From: Buchnera aphidicola (Takecallis arundicolens)
Lineage (GTDB): Bacteria; Pseudomonadota; Gammaproteobacteria; Enterobacterales; Enterobacteriaceae
Assembly (NCBI RefSeq): GCF_964058945.1
Contig: NZ_OZ060369.1
Coordinates: 62,001 to 126,000 of the forward strand
Length of the DNA: 64,000 nucleotides
Direction of reading: 5' to 3'
Of the stretch, positions 46,801-56,960 are shown piece by piece (position 1 is the stretch's first letter; each line of letters starts with the position of its first letter). Position numbers and translations under genes: made by a program. The notes under the pieces were generated by a model. The model did not search any database and was not told the origin of the DNA. It was given only the letters and a program-made list of their open reading frames with translations.

Positions 46801-47056
46801 TTGCATCTGGTTTTTCTTTTTGGATAATTTTTTTAATAATCTTCCAGTGAATCGGTTCAATATATGTGGCATCAGCCATATTAGGATCAGTCATAATTGT
46901 TGCTGGATTTGAATTAATTAAAATAATTCTATATCCTTCTTCTTTTAATGCTTTACATGCTTGAGTACCTGAGTAATCAAATTCACAAGCTTGCCCAATG
47001 ATAATTGGACCTGCTCCAATAATTAAAATCGATTTAATATCAGTACGTTTTGGCAT
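43829..47056 (-). CDS. carB: Carbamoyl-phosphate synthase large subunit
   Basis: CarB makes carbamoyl phosphate from bicarbonate, ammonia and two ATP, for arginine and pyrimidine synthesis. At 1075 residues it is full length. Two ATP-grasp halves are visible: the first with [20 protein letters not shown] (20 residues) and [16 protein letters not shown], the second with [19 protein letters not shown] and [34 protein letters not shown] is the second-half catalytic block. The MGS-like allosteric domain (ornithine/UMP control) follows from about residue 940 and is the most diverged part. carA ends one base before it. Confidence 0.97.
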   Translation of the reverse strand: MPKRTDIKSILIIGAGPIIIGQACEFDYSGTQACKALKEEGYRIILINSNPATIMTDPNMADATYIEPIHWKIIKKIIQKEKPDAILPTMGGQVALNCTLQLYEKNILSDYNIQIIGASIASIKKSEDRNLFKQAMKKIGLKTARCEIVNNIKDALKISKIIGFPCIIRPSFTMGGTGGGIAYNSEEFQNMCEHGFQLSPTKELLIDESLLGWKEYEMEVVRDCNNNCIIVCSIENLDPMGIHTGDSITVAPAQTLTDKEYQKMRNASIKILQEIGVETGGSNVQFAINPKNGRMLIIEMNPRVSRSSALASKATGFPIAKIAAKLAVGYTLDELKNDIMDSNIPASFEPTIDYVVTKIPRFNFEKFPGCNDRLTTQMKSIGEIMAVGTTFQESIQKAMQGLEIDSNGFDPKIDTKNTKHIKKIKYELKNPGAERLWYIADGFRIGMSINDIHKLTSIDPWFLTHIHNIIETEKNIQTKKIYDINYEFLKKIKKIGFSDSRIAVLMNVLEEDIRAIRYNLNLHPVYKRIDTCAAEFHTETAYMYSTWGEECESKPSTSTKKIIILGGGPNRIGQGIEFDYCCVHASQALREEGYETIMVNCNPETVSTDYDISDRLYFESITLENILEIVRIENPLGVIIQYGGQTPLKLAKQLQRFHVPIIGTHPKNIDKAEDRNQFQKIVSLLKLEQPKNATVYSIPQGIETANIIKYPIMVRPSYVLGGRFMKIVYNETNLKKYFNTILEPSSQNPILLDQYLENATEIDVDIICDTKNVLIGGIMEHIEQAGIHSGDSSCSLPPYTLQKSVIDKIKKQVIKLAFALSVKGLMNVQMAIQNNTIYILEVNPRASRTIPFISKATGIPLAKIAAKVMIGKTLKKQKYHNTQIKLSHFSVKESVLPFNKFPGVDPILGPEMRSTGEVMGIGKTFIGAFSKAKLGSNTNIKKINRVLLSIKNTDKKYIINLAIMLIKIGFKIDTTEEISYFLKESGIQTRIVNQIHEGRPNIQDHLKNNEYSYIIDTTNEDIKNEKCSHMRSLALTYQIHYDTTINAAFATVMSLKYNPYKEIVKLQDINKNTML

Positions 47057-47057
47057 T

Positions 47058-48209
47058 TTAGTTCCTATATTGTTTTTTTTTATAATGTTTTATGTATTTT
47101 ATAAATGTATCAAATATTTGTTCTGCATCATTTGGACCTGGGCTTGCTTCTGGATGTCCTTGAAAACCGAATACATATTTATTAATAATTTTAATTCCTT
47201 GTATTGTTTTATCAAATAAGGATTGATGTGTAATTTTTATACTTTTTGGTAAATTATTTTTATTAATTGTAAAGTTATGGTTTTGTGTCGTAATCATTAC
47301 TTTTTTTGTTTTTAAATTTTGTACTGGGTGGTTACTACCATGGTGTCCGAATTTCATTTTTATAATTTGTGCTTCGTTTGCTATTGCAAGTAACTGATGT
47401 CCTAAACAAATTCCAAATATTGGTATCATAGTTGATAATAATATTTTAATATTTTTAATTATATTAATGCATGATCTGGGATCCCCCGGACCATTAGATA
47501 AAAGAATACCATCAGGATTTAATGATATTACTTGTTCAGCAGGTGTTTCTGCTGGTATAACAGTAACATAGCATCCGTAGTCAACGAGTAATTTTAATAT
47601 ATTTTGTTTTAAACCAAAGTCATATACAATTATATGAAACAGTAGTTTTGTTTGTTTGGTAATATTTTTTTTTTTTGTTCCTTCTGTCCAAGTATAGATA
47701 ATTTTTGTACTAATTTTTTCTACTATATTTTTTTCGGGATTATTGATAGCATCTTTAATATATTTACATGCGATATCAATATTAGTATATGAATCACTTA
47801 ATATACAACCATACTGTGTACCTGTATTTCTTATAATTTTCGTTAGTTTTCTGGTATCAATATTCATAATTCCGATAATATTATTCTGTTTTAAATATTT
47901 AGATAAACTAATATTATTTTGATAATTACTATTAATTAAAGAAATATTATGTACAATAATTCCTTTGACTTGTATTTGATTTGATTCATTATCAACATTA
48001 TTAATACCAGTATTACCAATATGCGGATATGTAAATGTAATAATTTGGTTTTTGTATGATGGGTCTGTTAATATTTCTTGATACCCTGTCATAGAAGTAT
48101 TAAATACAATTTCGCCAACAGTAATACCTTTTACACCAATTGATGTCCCCCGAAATAATGTTCCATCTTCTAAAGCTAAAAATGCAGATTCTCTCAATTT
48201 TTTCTCCAA
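47058..48209 (-). CDS. carA: Carbamoyl-phosphate synthase small subunit
   Basis: CarA is the glutaminase subunit that feeds ammonia to CarB. The protein is 383 residues (E. coli 382). The N-terminal domain has [15 protein letters not shown] and [20 protein letters not shown] (20 residues). The class I amidotransferase domain has [11 protein letters not shown], the nucleophile cysteine in [12 protein letters not shown] and the His-Glu pair in [15 protein letters not shown]. It forms an operon with carB and lies 112 bases downstream of dapB on the same strand. Confidence 0.97.
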   Translation of the reverse strand: MEKKLRESAFLALEDGTLFRGTSIGVKGITVGEIVFNTSMTGYQEILTDPSYKNQIITFTYPHIGNTGINNVDNESNQIQVKGIIVHNISLINSNYQNNISLSKYLKQNNIIGIMNIDTRKLTKIIRNTGTQYGCILSDSYTNIDIACKYIKDAINNPEKNIVEKISTKIIYTWTEGTKKKNITKQTKLLFHIIVYDFGLKQNILKLLVDYGCYVTVIPAETPAEQVISLNPDGILLSNGPGDPRSCINIIKNIKILLSTMIPIFGICLGHQLLAIANEAQIIKMKFGHHGSNHPVQNLKTKKVMITTQNHNFTINKNNLPKSIKITHQSLFDKTIQGIKIINKYVFGFQGHPEASPGPNDAEQIFDTFIKYIKHYKKKQYRN

Positions 48210-48321
48210 ATATAATAAAATTTTATTTTTTATAATTTATGTTTTTTGATAATTAGTGGACTTAAGTTTTTACAAAAATGAATTATTATATTTGCATATT
48301 ATATATAATAATATTTTTAGA

Positions 48322-49119
48322 TCATATATTTAAAACATCCATCATATTAAATAATCCTGAAGTTTGTTGTGTTATCCAAATTGCTGCTTGTATTGCACCT
48401 TTTGAAAAGGTATTTCTATTACTTGCTTGATGGGATAGAGTAATTTTTTCGCCTGATGTTAAAAACATTACTTGATGTTCTCCAATAATATCCCCTCCTC
48501 TAATAATTGAAAAACCAATCTTGTTCTTTTCTCGGATATCAGTGATTTGTTTTTTTCGGTATACACCGTATGTATTTAAGTTCCATTTTTTACTTTTAGC
48601 AATAATTTCTCCCATACTCAGTGCAGTTCCTGAAGGAGAATCTATTTTATTTCTATGATGTGATTCAATAATTTCAATATCATAAGAATCATCAAGGGTA
48701 TTTGATATTTGTTTTAATAGTCTAAAAATTAAATTGATTCCAATACTAAAATTTGATGAAATAACAATTCCTATTTTTTTTGAAATATTTTTAATAATAT
48801 CATGTTCGTGTGTATTAAATCCTGTAGTTCCAATAATAATATTTTTATTATATTTTTCACAAAAATATAAATTTTTTAATGTATTTTTTGGTGTACTAAA
48901 ATCTATTAAAACATCAAAATTTTCTATTGCTTGTTCTATTTTTGTATAAATCAGTATTTTTTCTTGCTTTTTTGTTAATATATTTATTGTTTTTTTTTTT
49001 ACAATAGCGCATGCTAAATTAATATTTTTGTATTCTTGTATTGTTTGAATTAAATTGGACCCCATGCGTCCATATGCTCCGGTAATAGCAATGCGAAGAT
49101 TTTTTTTTTTCATATTCAT
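48322..49119 (-). CDS. dapB: 4-hydroxy-tetrahydrodipicolinate reductase
   Basis: DapB reduces the DapA product to tetrahydrodipicolinate with NAD(P)H. The protein is 265 residues (E. coli 273). Motifs: RIAITGAYGRMGSNLIQTI (dinucleotide fold), DVLIDFSTP, GTTGFNTHE, and the catalytic block ESHHRNKIDSPSGTALSMGE (20 residues). FSIIRGGDIIGEHQVMF and the C-terminal GAIQAAIWI follow. It lies next to carA, as in E. coli, and upstream in transcription is lspA-ileS. Confidence 0.96.
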   Translation of the reverse strand: MNMKKKNLRIAITGAYGRMGSNLIQTIQEYKNINLACAIVKKKTINILTKKQEKILIYTKIEQAIENFDVLIDFSTPKNTLKNLYFCEKYNKNIIIGTTGFNTHEHDIIKNISKKIGIVISSNFSIGINLIFRLLKQISNTLDDSYDIEIIESHHRNKIDSPSGTALSMGEIIAKSKKWNLNTYGVYRKKQITDIREKNKIGFSIIRGGDIIGEHQVMFLTSGEKITLSHQASNRNTFSKGAIQAAIWITQQTSGLFNMMDVLNI

Positions 49120-49235
49120 ATATATACTGTTTTAATGAATGAAATATTATTACATAATGAAAATACTTTTTTTAAAACATGTTTCGCAATTTTATGATAC
49201 TAATATTTTAATATATCAAATTTATATTGTGATAA

Positions 49236-49715
49236 TTATTTTTTAGTTTGATTTTGTGTATACAAATTACATATTATCAGTACTATACCAATTAAAATCA
49301 TAATATCTGCGAAATTAAAGATAATAATACTATAATTTTTAAATCTAATATCTATAAAGTCAACTATAAAACCATGATATAATCGATCAATTATATTGCT
49401 TATACTTCCACCTAATATAAATTTGTACGAATAATGATTTTTATTCAGGAAGGTTATGATATAAAAATACGTTAATGTATAATATAATATTATAAATACA
49501 TATTTATGTTTTATATAATATAAATCAAATACATTAAATGCTATTCCATAATTTTTAATGTATATTAAGTGTATGATATAAAAAAATTTTTTATTTTCGT
49601 ATAGTGTGATATTATTTTCAATCAAATATTTACTATAAATATCTATTATTAATATCATGTATATAATATAATATTTATTATAAAAATTTACGATTTTCTC
49701 CTTTTTGATGAACAT
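49236..49715 (-). CDS. lspA: Lipoprotein signal peptidase
   Basis: LspA cleaves signal peptides of diacylglyceryl-modified prolipoproteins. The catalytic aspartates are present in SNIIDRLYHGFIVDFIDI and IFNFADIMI. ILIIDIYSKYLI matches the first conserved block, and four hydrophobic segments fit the family. The start is uncertain. The frame is open to 49769. The ATG at 49715 gives 159 residues, close to E. coli (164), but overlaps ileS by 38 bases and lacks a ribosome site. An AAGGAG does occur just downstream of it, near the ileS stop, without a standard start codon at proper spacing. The next ATG (49658) would trim the first helix. Confidence 0.88.
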   Translation of the reverse strand: MFIKKEKIVNFYNKYYIIYMILIIDIYSKYLIENNITLYENKKFFYIIHLIYIKNYGIAFNVFDLYYIKHKYVFIILYYTLTYFYIITFLNKNHYSYKFILGGSISNIIDRLYHGFIVDFIDIRFKNYSIIIFNFADIMILIGIVLIICNLYTQNQTKK

Positions 49716-52494
49716 TTTTATTACATCGATTACAAATATTTTTATCTTGGTTATGGATATTAATTTCATTAAAAAAATTCCAACAACGTGGACATTTTAT
49801 TCCTAAGTATTTTTTAACTGATATCTTAAGTTTTGGTATTTCAATACTTGTATAAGAATCTTGAGGAGCATATTTATATCTAAAAATTTTTATTTTTGAT
49901 ACTAGAAACATAAATTTTAGTTCTTTTTTTAATATTTTAAGTATATTATATATATTTTTATTTGCATAGATTATCATAATTGTTTCTAATGATGTATTTA
50001 TTTTTTTTATTTTTTTTTGTCGTTCTAATATTTTGTTTATTTCAATTTTTATATTAAATAATATATTCCAATCTTCATGAGTGATTAATGCATTTTCTTG
50101 ATTTTGATTCTTGTATTCGAACCAATTTTGAATAAAAATAGTCTCTTTAGTATTATTATATGGTATATATTGCCAAATTTCATGTGCTGTAAATGGTACA
50201 ATAGGAGTAATCCATCTTACTAAAGATTGTATAATATAGTACATTGCTGTTTGACAGCTTCTTCTTGCAATACTATTTTTTTGTGTTGTATATTGCCTAT
50301 CTTTAATAATATCGAGGTAAAATGAACCTAACGTTATTGAACAAAATTTGATAATCTTTTTTATTATCTTGTGGAATTTATAATTCTGATATAATGCAAT
50401 AATTTTATTTTGTAAAATTTGTGTTTTTTTTACTATCCATTGGTCTAATAGAATCATATGGTTAAATTTGATTTTATCTAATTCATAGTTAAAATCGTAT
50501 AAATTACCTAATAAAAATCTACTAGTATTTCTAATTCTTCGATAGTGTTCTGATATTTGTATTAATACAGCTTTTGAGATTGCAATATCATGAGAATAAT
50601 TAGTTGATGCGACCCATAATCTTAATACATCAGCACCAAATAGTTTAATAATTTCATTTGGAGTAATTATATTACCAATAGATTTAGACATTTTTTGTCC
50701 TGATTGATCTATTGCGAATCCGTGTGTTAGTACGTTTTGATAAGGTGGGGATTCATTTACAATCATTGAAATAATTAAAGATGACATAAACCATCCACGA
50801 TATTGATCTACTCCTTCTAAATACATATTAATATGTGTATTTTTGACGGGTAAATTATAAATGTTTAGGTTATGTATACAACCAGATTCAAACCAAACAT
50901 CTAATACATCTGTAGATTTTTTATATTTTTTGTAGTTTTTACCTAAAATACTTTTTTTATCTAATTTCCACCATATTTCTGATCCTTTTAATTGTATTAT
51001 TGATTGTATTTTTTTAATAATTGGTATAGTTTCAGGATGTAATTCTCCTGTTTCTTTATGAGTAAATAGTGGTATTGGAACGCCCCACATTCTTTGTCTG
51101 GATATACACCAATCTGGTCGTTTTTGTAACAAATTATACATTTTTTTATAGCCCCATTTTGGTATCCATTGTACATTTTGAATAATTTCCATTGCTTTTT
51201 TTTGTAGTTTTGTATCTTGAATTTTAATAAACCATTGTTTTGTAACGCGATATAAAATAGGTTTTTTGTGCCTCCAACAGTGTGGGTATGCATGTTCGAT
51301 AAAATGGCTATGTAATAATTTATGATTATTTTTAATCATATCTATGATAATATCATTACTTTGAAAAATATTTTTTTTATTTAAGTAAGGATGTATTTTA
51401 TCTACATATTTTCCTTGTGCATTGATTATATTCGTTAATTTAATATTGTATTTTTGACTTAAAAAATAATCATCTTCTCCATGATCTGGCGCAATGTGTA
51501 CTGCTCCTGTTCCTGTGTCTACCGTAACATGTTTAGATAAAATAATAGGAATTGTAAAATTTAAAAATGGATGTTTAAAATATATATTTTCTAATTCTTT
51601 TCCAAAGATTGTTTGGATAACATTCCATTTTTTTATATGTATGGTATTCATAACATTTGGAACTAATTTTTTTGCAATGATAATATACTGTTCTTCACAA
51701 TAAATTAATTGGTATTTGTATTCTGGATGCACTGCAATTGCACGATTTGCTGGTAAACTCCATGGTGTAGTTGTCCATATTATTATATTGATTTTAGAAA
51801 TTTGATTGCATAATGTAAATATTTTTATTAAGTTATTGTTATATAATATCTGAAATTTTACAATTATTGCTGTTGTTTTTTTTGTGTAATATTCTACTTC
51901 TGCTTCTGCTAAGGCTGATTGGCATTCTATACACCAATGTACGGGTTTTGATCCGCGATATAGATATTTTTTTTCAATAATTTTACTTAATATATTAATT
52001 ACATTTGATTCTAGTTTTTTATCTGTTGTTAATTTAGATTGGTTCCAATTTCCAAAAATTCCTAATCTAATAAAATCTAATTTTTGTTTTTTAACTTGTT
52101 GAGCTGCATATTTATGACATAGATTTCGAAATTCTTGTTTTTCGATGGTATTTTTTAACATACCTATTTTTTGTTCAATTTTATGTTCAATAGGTAAACC
52201 ATGGCAGTCCCAAAACGGTGTATATGGTGTATCAAATCCTGATAATGTTTTTGATTTAATAATGATATCTTTTAAAATTTTATTAATAGCATGTCCGATA
52301 TGAATGTTACCATTTGCATAAGGCGGTCCATCATGTAATAAAAATATGTCTTTTCCTTTATTATTATGTCGAATAATTTGATATATATTTTCTTTTTGCC
52401 ATTTTTGTAATATTTCAGGTTCTTTTTGAGTTAAATTACCTTTCATAGGAAATTTTGTTTTTGGTAAATTTAAGGTATTTTTATATAATTTCAT
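49678..52494 (-). CDS. ileS: Isoleucyl-tRNA synthetase
   Basis: IleRS charges tRNA-Ile and edits valine. It is full length, 938 residues as in E. coli. Motifs: PPYANGNIHIGHAINKILKD (HIGH, 20 residues), PFWDCHGLPIE, and CP1 editing blocks IIWTTTPWSLPANRAIAV and GTGAVHIAPDHGEDDYF with the editing Asp retained. WFESGC, the LEGVDQYRGWF block, GQKMSKSIGNII (KMSKS) and a C-terminal zinc knuckle (CPRCWNFF and ICNRC) follow. It forms an operon with lspA, as in E. coli. Confidence 0.97.
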   Translation of the reverse strand: MKLYKNTLNLPKTKFPMKGNLTQKEPEILQKWQKENIYQIIRHNNKGKDIFLLHDGPPYANGNIHIGHAINKILKDIIIKSKTLSGFDTPYTPFWDCHGLPIEHKIEQKIGMLKNTIEKQEFRNLCHKYAAQQVKKQKLDFIRLGIFGNWNQSKLTTDKKLESNVINILSKIIEKKYLYRGSKPVHWCIECQSALAEAEVEYYTKKTTAIIVKFQILYNNNLIKIFTLCNQISKINIIIWTTTPWSLPANRAIAVHPEYKYQLIYCEEQYIIIAKKLVPNVMNTIHIKKWNVIQTIFGKELENIYFKHPFLNFTIPIILSKHVTVDTGTGAVHIAPDHGEDDYFLSQKYNIKLTNIINAQGKYVDKIHPYLNKKNIFQSNDIIIDMIKNNHKLLHSHFIEHAYPHCWRHKKPILYRVTKQWFIKIQDTKLQKKAMEIIQNVQWIPKWGYKKMYNLLQKRPDWCISRQRMWGVPIPLFTHKETGELHPETIPIIKKIQSIIQLKGSEIWWKLDKKSILGKNYKKYKKSTDVLDVWFESGCIHNLNIYNLPVKNTHINMYLEGVDQYRGWFMSSLIISMIVNESPPYQNVLTHGFAIDQSGQKMSKSIGNIITPNEIIKLFGADVLRLWVASTNYSHDIAISKAVLIQISEHYRRIRNTSRFLLGNLYDFNYELDKIKFNHMILLDQWIVKKTQILQNKIIALYQNYKFHKIIKKIIKFCSITLGSFYLDIIKDRQYTTQKNSIARRSCQTAMYYIIQSLVRWITPIVPFTAHEIWQYIPYNNTKETIFIQNWFEYKNQNQENALITHEDWNILFNIKIEINKILERQKKIKKINTSLETIMIIYANKNIYNILKILKKELKFMFLVSKIKIFRYKYAPQDSYTSIEIPKLKISVKKYLGIKCPRCWNFFNEINIHNQDKNICNRCNKNVHQKGENRKFL

Positions 52495-52688
52495 TTAATT
52501 CTCATATTTCATTTAAAGATATTTTTTAATTTTTTTTATTTCATTATTTTTAATAAATTATATAATAATATTTTTTTTATATTGATTAATATATTTTTTT
52601 GTTATTATCTAAAATTGATTATGTTTATTGTATTAATCACAATATTATAATATAATTAAACTTATTATATCAAAATTAGGAGTATCCA

Positions 52689-52952
52689 TTGTCTAATATT
52701 AAATCTTCTCAAAAGTATGCAATTCAAGCGAAAAAATTTAATAAAATTAACTCTATACGAAAAACAATATTACGTAGATTAATGAAGAAATTTTCAGAGG
52801 CTATTATACAAAAAAATAAACCTGTTGCACATGAAGTATGGTTAAAGTTGCAGTCTAATTTAGATAAATTTGCTCAAAAAGGTTTAATTCATAAAAATAA
52901 AGCAGCTAGATATAAGTCTAGATGTTATTTAAAAATTAAAATTTTAACTTAA
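52689..52952 (+). CDS. rpsT: 30S ribosomal protein S20
   Basis: S20 is a small-subunit assembly protein. The 87 residues match the family: NIKSSQKYAIQAKKFNKINS at the start (E. coli [20 protein letters not shown]) and KGLIHKNKAARYKSR near the end. The start is TTG at 52689, preceded by taggag. E. coli rpsT also starts with UUG, a control element for translational autoregulation. It converges on dnaJ across a hairpin and lies upstream of, and divergent from, ileS, as in E. coli. Confidence 0.97.
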   Translation: MSNIKSSQKYAIQAKKFNKINSIRKTILRRLMKKFSEAIIQKNKPVAHEVWLKLQSNLDKFAQKGLIHKNKAARYKSRCYLKIKILT

Positions 52953-52989
52953 ATATTTTAGTTAAGTGATATTATATATGTTTAAGTAG

Positions 52990-53037
52990 TAGTACTGCTT
53001 CATAAATTATGATTTTGTTAAACATGAAGCAATACTA
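52990..53037. terminator. Hairpin between convergent rpsT and dnaJ
   Basis: Arms tagtactgcttca (52990-53002) and tgaagcaatacta (53025-53037) pair over 13 positions with a single mismatch and a 22-base loop. The element ends eight bases before the dnaJ stop and starts 37 bases after the rpsT stop, so it may serve both. Confidence 0.7.
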
Positions 53038-53045
53038 TCAATAAT

Positions 53046-54188
53046 TCATTTTGTTAAGTCATCAAAAAATTTTTTTACTCCTTCAAAGAATTTTTTTGAT
53101 TTTGGATTATTTTTTTCTATATTATCTTCATTGAGACTATTTTGTAGTTCTTTTAATAATTGTTTTTGATTTTGATTGAGATTAACAGGTGTTTCTATCA
53201 TAACACGACATAATAAATCTCCCGTTTGATACGTTCGAAGTGAATTGACACCTTTATTACGAATTCGAAACAATTTTCCTGATTGTGTTTCCTGCGGTAT
53301 TTTAATTTTTATTGTTCCATCTAACGTTGGTACTTCTATATTTCCGCCTAATGCTGCCATACAAAAATTAATTGGAATTTCACAATATAAATCATTACCT
53401 TTTCTTTGAAAGATAGGATGTTTTTTTACAAAAATTTTAATATATAAATCGCCTGAAACACCGTTATTTTTTCCTGCTTCACCTTCGTTACTTAGTTTAA
53501 TTTTATCTTGATTATCTACCCCAGGAGGAATTTTAACTAATATTGTTTTTTGTTTTTTTATTCGACCTGTTCCGTGGCAATGTAAACATGGATTAGATAT
53601 TATATTTCCTTGTCCTTTGCAAGTGGAACATGTTTGTTGTACAGAAAAAAATCCTTGTCTCATATGTATTTGTCCACTACCATTACAAGTGTGACATTTA
53701 TTAGTCTGCGTTCCTGTATGTGATCCACTTCCATGACAAAAATTACATTTCTGGAATGTTGAAATGAATATTTCTTTATTTAATCCTTTAACTGCTTCTT
53801 CTAGATTTAATTCCATATTATATTGTAAATCGGATCCTCTTTGAGACTGATTTGATTTATTACTAAAAATATCACCAAATACGTCACCAAAAATATCACT
53901 GAAATCAGTATTATTCGAAAAATTTGGATCAAATGAAGAATAATTAGAGTAGTTTCCACCTTGATTAAAAGCAGAATGTCCATGTTGATCGTATGCAGCT
54001 CGTTTTTTTGAGTCTATTAGAATTTCATATGCTTCTTTAATTTCTTTAAATTTTTTTTCTGCATCTTTATTACCCTGATTACGATCAGGATGATATTTCA
54101 TGGCTAGTTTTTTATATGATTTTTTAATTTCTCGGTCATTAGCAGATTTTGAAATACCTAAAATTTTATAATAATCTTGTTTTGTCAT
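53046..54188 (-). CDS. dnaJ: Chaperone protein DnaJ
   Basis: DnaJ delivers unfolded clients to DnaK and stimulates its ATPase. The frame is open to 54263, but the family begins at [16 protein letters not shown], so I use the ATG at 54188, preceded by aggaaaat (380 residues). Domains: J domain with KYHPDRNQG (HPD motif), a Gly/Phe/Asn-rich stretch (about 75-115), four CxxCxGxG zinc repeats from [12 protein letters not shown] to [10 protein letters not shown], and two C-terminal beta domains. It lies 89 bases downstream of dnaK, with a strong hairpin in between. Confidence 0.97.
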   Translation of the reverse strand: MTKQDYYKILGISKSANDREIKKSYKKLAMKYHPDRNQGNKDAEKKFKEIKEAYEILIDSKKRAAYDQHGHSAFNQGGNYSNYSSFDPNFSNNTDFSDIFGDVFGDIFSNKSNQSQRGSDLQYNMELNLEEAVKGLNKEIFISTFQKCNFCHGSGSHTGTQTNKCHTCNGSGQIHMRQGFFSVQQTCSTCKGQGNIISNPCLHCHGTGRIKKQKTILVKIPPGVDNQDKIKLSNEGEAGKNNGVSGDLYIKIFVKKHPIFQRKGNDLYCEIPINFCMAALGGNIEVPTLDGTIKIKIPQETQSGKLFRIRNKGVNSLRTYQTGDLLCRVMIETPVNLNQNQKQLLKELQNSLNEDNIEKNNPKSKKFFEGVKKFFDDLTK

Positions 54189-54219
54189 ACATATTTTCCT
54201 AAATATCACTAAATCGATA

Positions 54220-54251
54220 ACGGACGTAAATATATTTTTTGATACGTCCGT
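54220..54251 (-). promoter_or_regulatory. Hairpin in the dnaK-dnaJ spacer
   Basis: Arms acggacgta (54220-54228) and tacgtccgt (54243-54251) are perfectly complementary over 9 bp, with a 14-base A/T loop. It is one of the most G+C-rich spots in the region. It is placed between the dnaK stop and the dnaJ ribosome site and is not followed by a long U run. It may partially terminate or protect the dnaK 3' end and so set the DnaK to DnaJ ratio. Confidence 0.6.
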
Positions 54252-54277
54252 ATGAAATAACATATTTTATTTAATAT

Positions 54278-56191
54278 TTATTTTTTTTGTTTTTTTACTT
54301 CTTCATATTCTGCATCAACTACATTTTCTTCTTTTTTTTCAGTTTTTTGATCAGTATTTTTTGGTTGATCTTGTGTTTTTTTTTGTTTTAATTCTATTAA
54401 TTTAGCAGATTTTTTTATTAATTCTTGTATTGCATTTTCTATATTACTTTTTTTATCTGTTTTTAATATATTTTCTAATTCCTGAATTTTATTTTGTATA
54501 TCTTGATATTCTGTGGTATTTAATTGTTGTTTTACTTCTTCTAATTGTTGTTTTGTACTATGTATAATTTGATCACCTTGGTTTTTAATTTTAATTAATT
54601 CTTCAAATTGTCTGTCTGATTCAGCGTTAATTTCCGCATCTGAAATCATTTTTTTAATTTCTTCTTCGTTTAATCCAGAGGATGCTTGAATTGTAATTTT
54701 TTGTTCTTTTCCTGTTTTTTTATCTTTTGCAGAAACATGTAATATACCATCTGCATCAATATCAAATGTTACTTCGATTTGTGGTATACCTCGGGGAGCA
54801 GGTTGTATACCATCTAAATTAAATTGTCCTAAGGATTTATTATCAGTAGATTTTTTTCGTTCTCCCTGTAATATATGTATAGTTACTGCTGATTGATTAT
54901 CTTCTGCTGTAGAAAAAACTTGACTATGTTTAGTAGGAATCGTAGTATTTTTTGTTATTAATGGTGTCATGATTCCGCCCATAGTTTCAATACCTAATGA
55001 TAATGGGGTTACATCTAATAATAGAACGTCCTTAACATCACCAGAAAGTACACCTCCTTGTACTGCAGCACCAATAGCTACTGCTTCATCTGGATTAACA
55101 TCTTGTTTTGGTTTTTTACCGAAAAAATTACCTACTTTTTCTTGTACTAAAGGCATTCTTGTTTGTCCACCAACTAATATAACATCGTGAATATCTGATA
55201 CAGATAATTTTGCATCTTTTAAAGCAGTTTGTAGAGGAGTAATTGATTTTGTTATTAAATCTTCTACTAATGATTCTAATTTCGATCTAGTGATTTTAAT
55301 ATTTAAATGTTTTGGACCATTTGCATCAGCTGTAATATACGGTAAATTAACATCGCTTTGTTGTGCAGATGATAATTCAATTTTAGTTTTTTCTGCAGCT
55401 TCCTTTAATCTTTGCATAGCAAGTGGATCATTTCTTAAATCTATATTTTGATCTTTTTTAAATTCTTGAACTAAATAATTAATTAGTCTGTTATCAAAAT
55501 CTTCTCCACCTAAATGAGTATCTCCATTTGTTGCTAATACCTCAAAAGTTTTTTCTTTGTCAACATTGTCAATTTCAATAATTGAAATATCAAATGTTCC
55601 ACCGCCTAAATCATATACAGCAATTATACGATTACCTGTACTTTTATCTAACCCATATGCTAAAGCTGCAGCAGTTGGTTCATTAATAATTCTTTTTACT
55701 TCTAATCCTGCAATTTTACCTGCATCTTTTGTTGCTTGTCTTTGCGCATCATTAAAATATGCTGGTACAGTAATTACTGCTTCTGTAATTCGTTCTCCTA
55801 AATAATTTTCTGCTGTTTTTTTCATTTTTTTTAGTACTTCAGCAGATATTTGTGGAGGTGCTATGTGTTTTCCATTGATATCAATCCAAGCATCACCATT
55901 TTCAGAATCTACAATTTTATATGGCATAATTTTGATATCTTTCTGTACTTCTTGATCTTGAAATTTTCTACCAATTAAACGTTTGATTGCAAATAATGTA
56001 TTTTTTGGATTAGTAATTGCTTGTCTTTTCGCTGGTTGTCCGACTAATATTTCTCCATTTTTTGTATATGCAATAATAGATGGTGTTGTACGATCGCCTT
56101 CTGCATTTTCTAAAACTTTTGCTTGTTTTCCATCAATAATTGCAATACAAGAATTTGTAGTACCTAAATCTATTCCGATTATTTTTCCCAT
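54278..56191 (-). CDS. dnaK: Chaperone protein DnaK (Hsp70)
   Basis: DnaK is the major ATP-dependent Hsp70 chaperone. At 637 residues it is full length (E. coli 638). The ATPase domain has [35 protein letters not shown] (20 residues), [16 protein letters not shown] and [13 protein letters not shown]. The linker [16 protein letters not shown] leads to the substrate-binding domain, and the protein ends [14 protein letters not shown], keeping the EEV tail. It is much less diverged than neighbouring genes. A sigma-32-like promoter lies about 120 bases upstream. Confidence 0.98.
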   Translation of the reverse strand: MGKIIGIDLGTTNSCIAIIDGKQAKVLENAEGDRTTPSIIAYTKNGEILVGQPAKRQAITNPKNTLFAIKRLIGRKFQDQEVQKDIKIMPYKIVDSENGDAWIDINGKHIAPPQISAEVLKKMKKTAENYLGERITEAVITVPAYFNDAQRQATKDAGKIAGLEVKRIINEPTAAALAYGLDKSTGNRIIAVYDLGGGTFDISIIEIDNVDKEKTFEVLATNGDTHLGGEDFDNRLINYLVQEFKKDQNIDLRNDPLAMQRLKEAAEKTKIELSSAQQSDVNLPYITADANGPKHLNIKITRSKLESLVEDLITKSITPLQTALKDAKLSVSDIHDVILVGGQTRMPLVQEKVGNFFGKKPKQDVNPDEAVAIGAAVQGGVLSGDVKDVLLLDVTPLSLGIETMGGIMTPLITKNTTIPTKHSQVFSTAEDNQSAVTIHILQGERKKSTDNKSLGQFNLDGIQPAPRGIPQIEVTFDIDADGILHVSAKDKKTGKEQKITIQASSGLNEEEIKKMISDAEINAESDRQFEELIKIKNQGDQIIHSTKQQLEEVKQQLNTTEYQDIQNKIQELENILKTDKKSNIENAIQELIKKSAKLIELKQKKTQDQPKNTDQKTEKKEENVVDAEYEEVKKQKK

Positions 56192-56311
56192 TATCTATAT
56201 TTTCCATTTTAATAATTGTTAATAAAGATTTTTTATTAATTACAGTTTATATATAATTTTTTTTATATATGAATATTTGTTATAATACATTAAGTATAAC
56301 CTATAAAGTAA

Positions 56312-56340
56312 TAAATATGGTCTTTTTATAATTCATCAAG
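56312..56340 (-). promoter_or_regulatory. Sigma-32 (heat-shock) type promoter of dnaK
   Basis: On the minus strand CTTGATG (56334-56340) is followed after 13 bases by CCATATTTA (56312-56320). This parallels the E. coli dnaK P1 promoter as I recall it (CTTGATG, 13 bases, CCCCATTTA), with the same -35 heptamer and spacing and two substitutions in the -10. The transcript would begin roughly 110-115 bases before the dnaK ATG. Confidence 0.8.
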
Positions 56341-56536
56341 TATTTTAAAATATTTATAAATAATTTATATTTTTTATAATCAATTTTATTATCATTTATT
56401 ATGATATAATAACATGTTATATTTACTGTTGTTACATTATATTTTTGGTATCTTACTATATTATACTTATTTTATGTAATCATTATATACTATATTACAC
56501 TCATTTTAATAATTATGAAAAAAGGATATTATAAAA
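56341..56536. other. Intergenic control region between dnaK and nuoA
   Basis: Together with 56192-56340 this is a 345-base divergent spacer with no coding potential. Apart from the sigma-32-like site it holds a TATAAT at 56405-56410 on the plus strand, a possible -10 element for nuoA, without a clear -35 match. Confidence 0.35.
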
Positions 56537-56914
56537 TTGCCTATAGAAATATATAGTTTTATTTTTTTTATTTTATCTGCTTTTATAATATGTAGTTTAA
56601 TGTTAATAGGTGGTTGGTTATTAGGGCCTCGTAGTTTTTCTAGAAATAAAAATATTCCATTTGAATCAGGAATTATCTCATATGGTAGTACAAGTTTAAA
56701 ATGGGTAATTAAATTTTATTTATTAGCGGTTTTTTTTGTAATTTTTGATGTTGAAACATTATATTTATATGCGTGGATTATAAATGTTAAGGATATTGGT
56801 TGGTGTGGTTTTTTTGAAATTTTAATTTTTGTTTTAACATTGTTATTAACATTATTTTATTTAGTTAAAGAAAACATATTTTTTTGGATACCTAAAGTCA
56901 AATATACGATTTAA
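56537..56914 (+). CDS. nuoA: NADH-quinone oxidoreductase subunit A
   Basis: NuoA is a membrane subunit of complex I near the quinone site. The 125 residues (E. coli 147) show [30 protein letters not shown] and [20 protein letters not shown] with the conserved acidic residues, plus three membrane helices. The start is TTG at 56537, preceded by aaaaggat. Both ends are a little shorter than in E. coli. It is the first gene of the nuo operon. Confidence 0.95.
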   Translation: MPIEIYSFIFFILSAFIICSLMLIGGWLLGPRSFSRNKNIPFESGIISYGSTSLKWVIKFYLLAVFFVIFDVETLYLYAWIINVKDIGWCGFFEILIFVLTLLLTLFYLVKENIFFWIPKVKYTI

Positions 56915-56960
56915 TATATATATTATTCATTATAATTGCATTAGAGAGTTTGGTAATATT

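Noticed and set aside
48210-48321. An arginine-repressor (ARG box) site upstream of carA
   Set aside because: A sequence like tgaattattatatttgca resembles half of the consensus, but the second half-site is poor and such A/T strings occur often by chance here.
49678-52494. Loss of IleRS editing, in line with ThrRS and PheRS
   Set aside because: The CP1 motifs WTTTPWSLPANRA and APDHGEDD are intact, so editing is probably kept.
53046-54263. DnaJ beginning at 54263
   Set aside because: The extra 25 residues run through the dnaK-dnaJ hairpin and have no family counterpart. The ATG at 54188 has a ribosome site and gives canonical [10 protein letters not shown].
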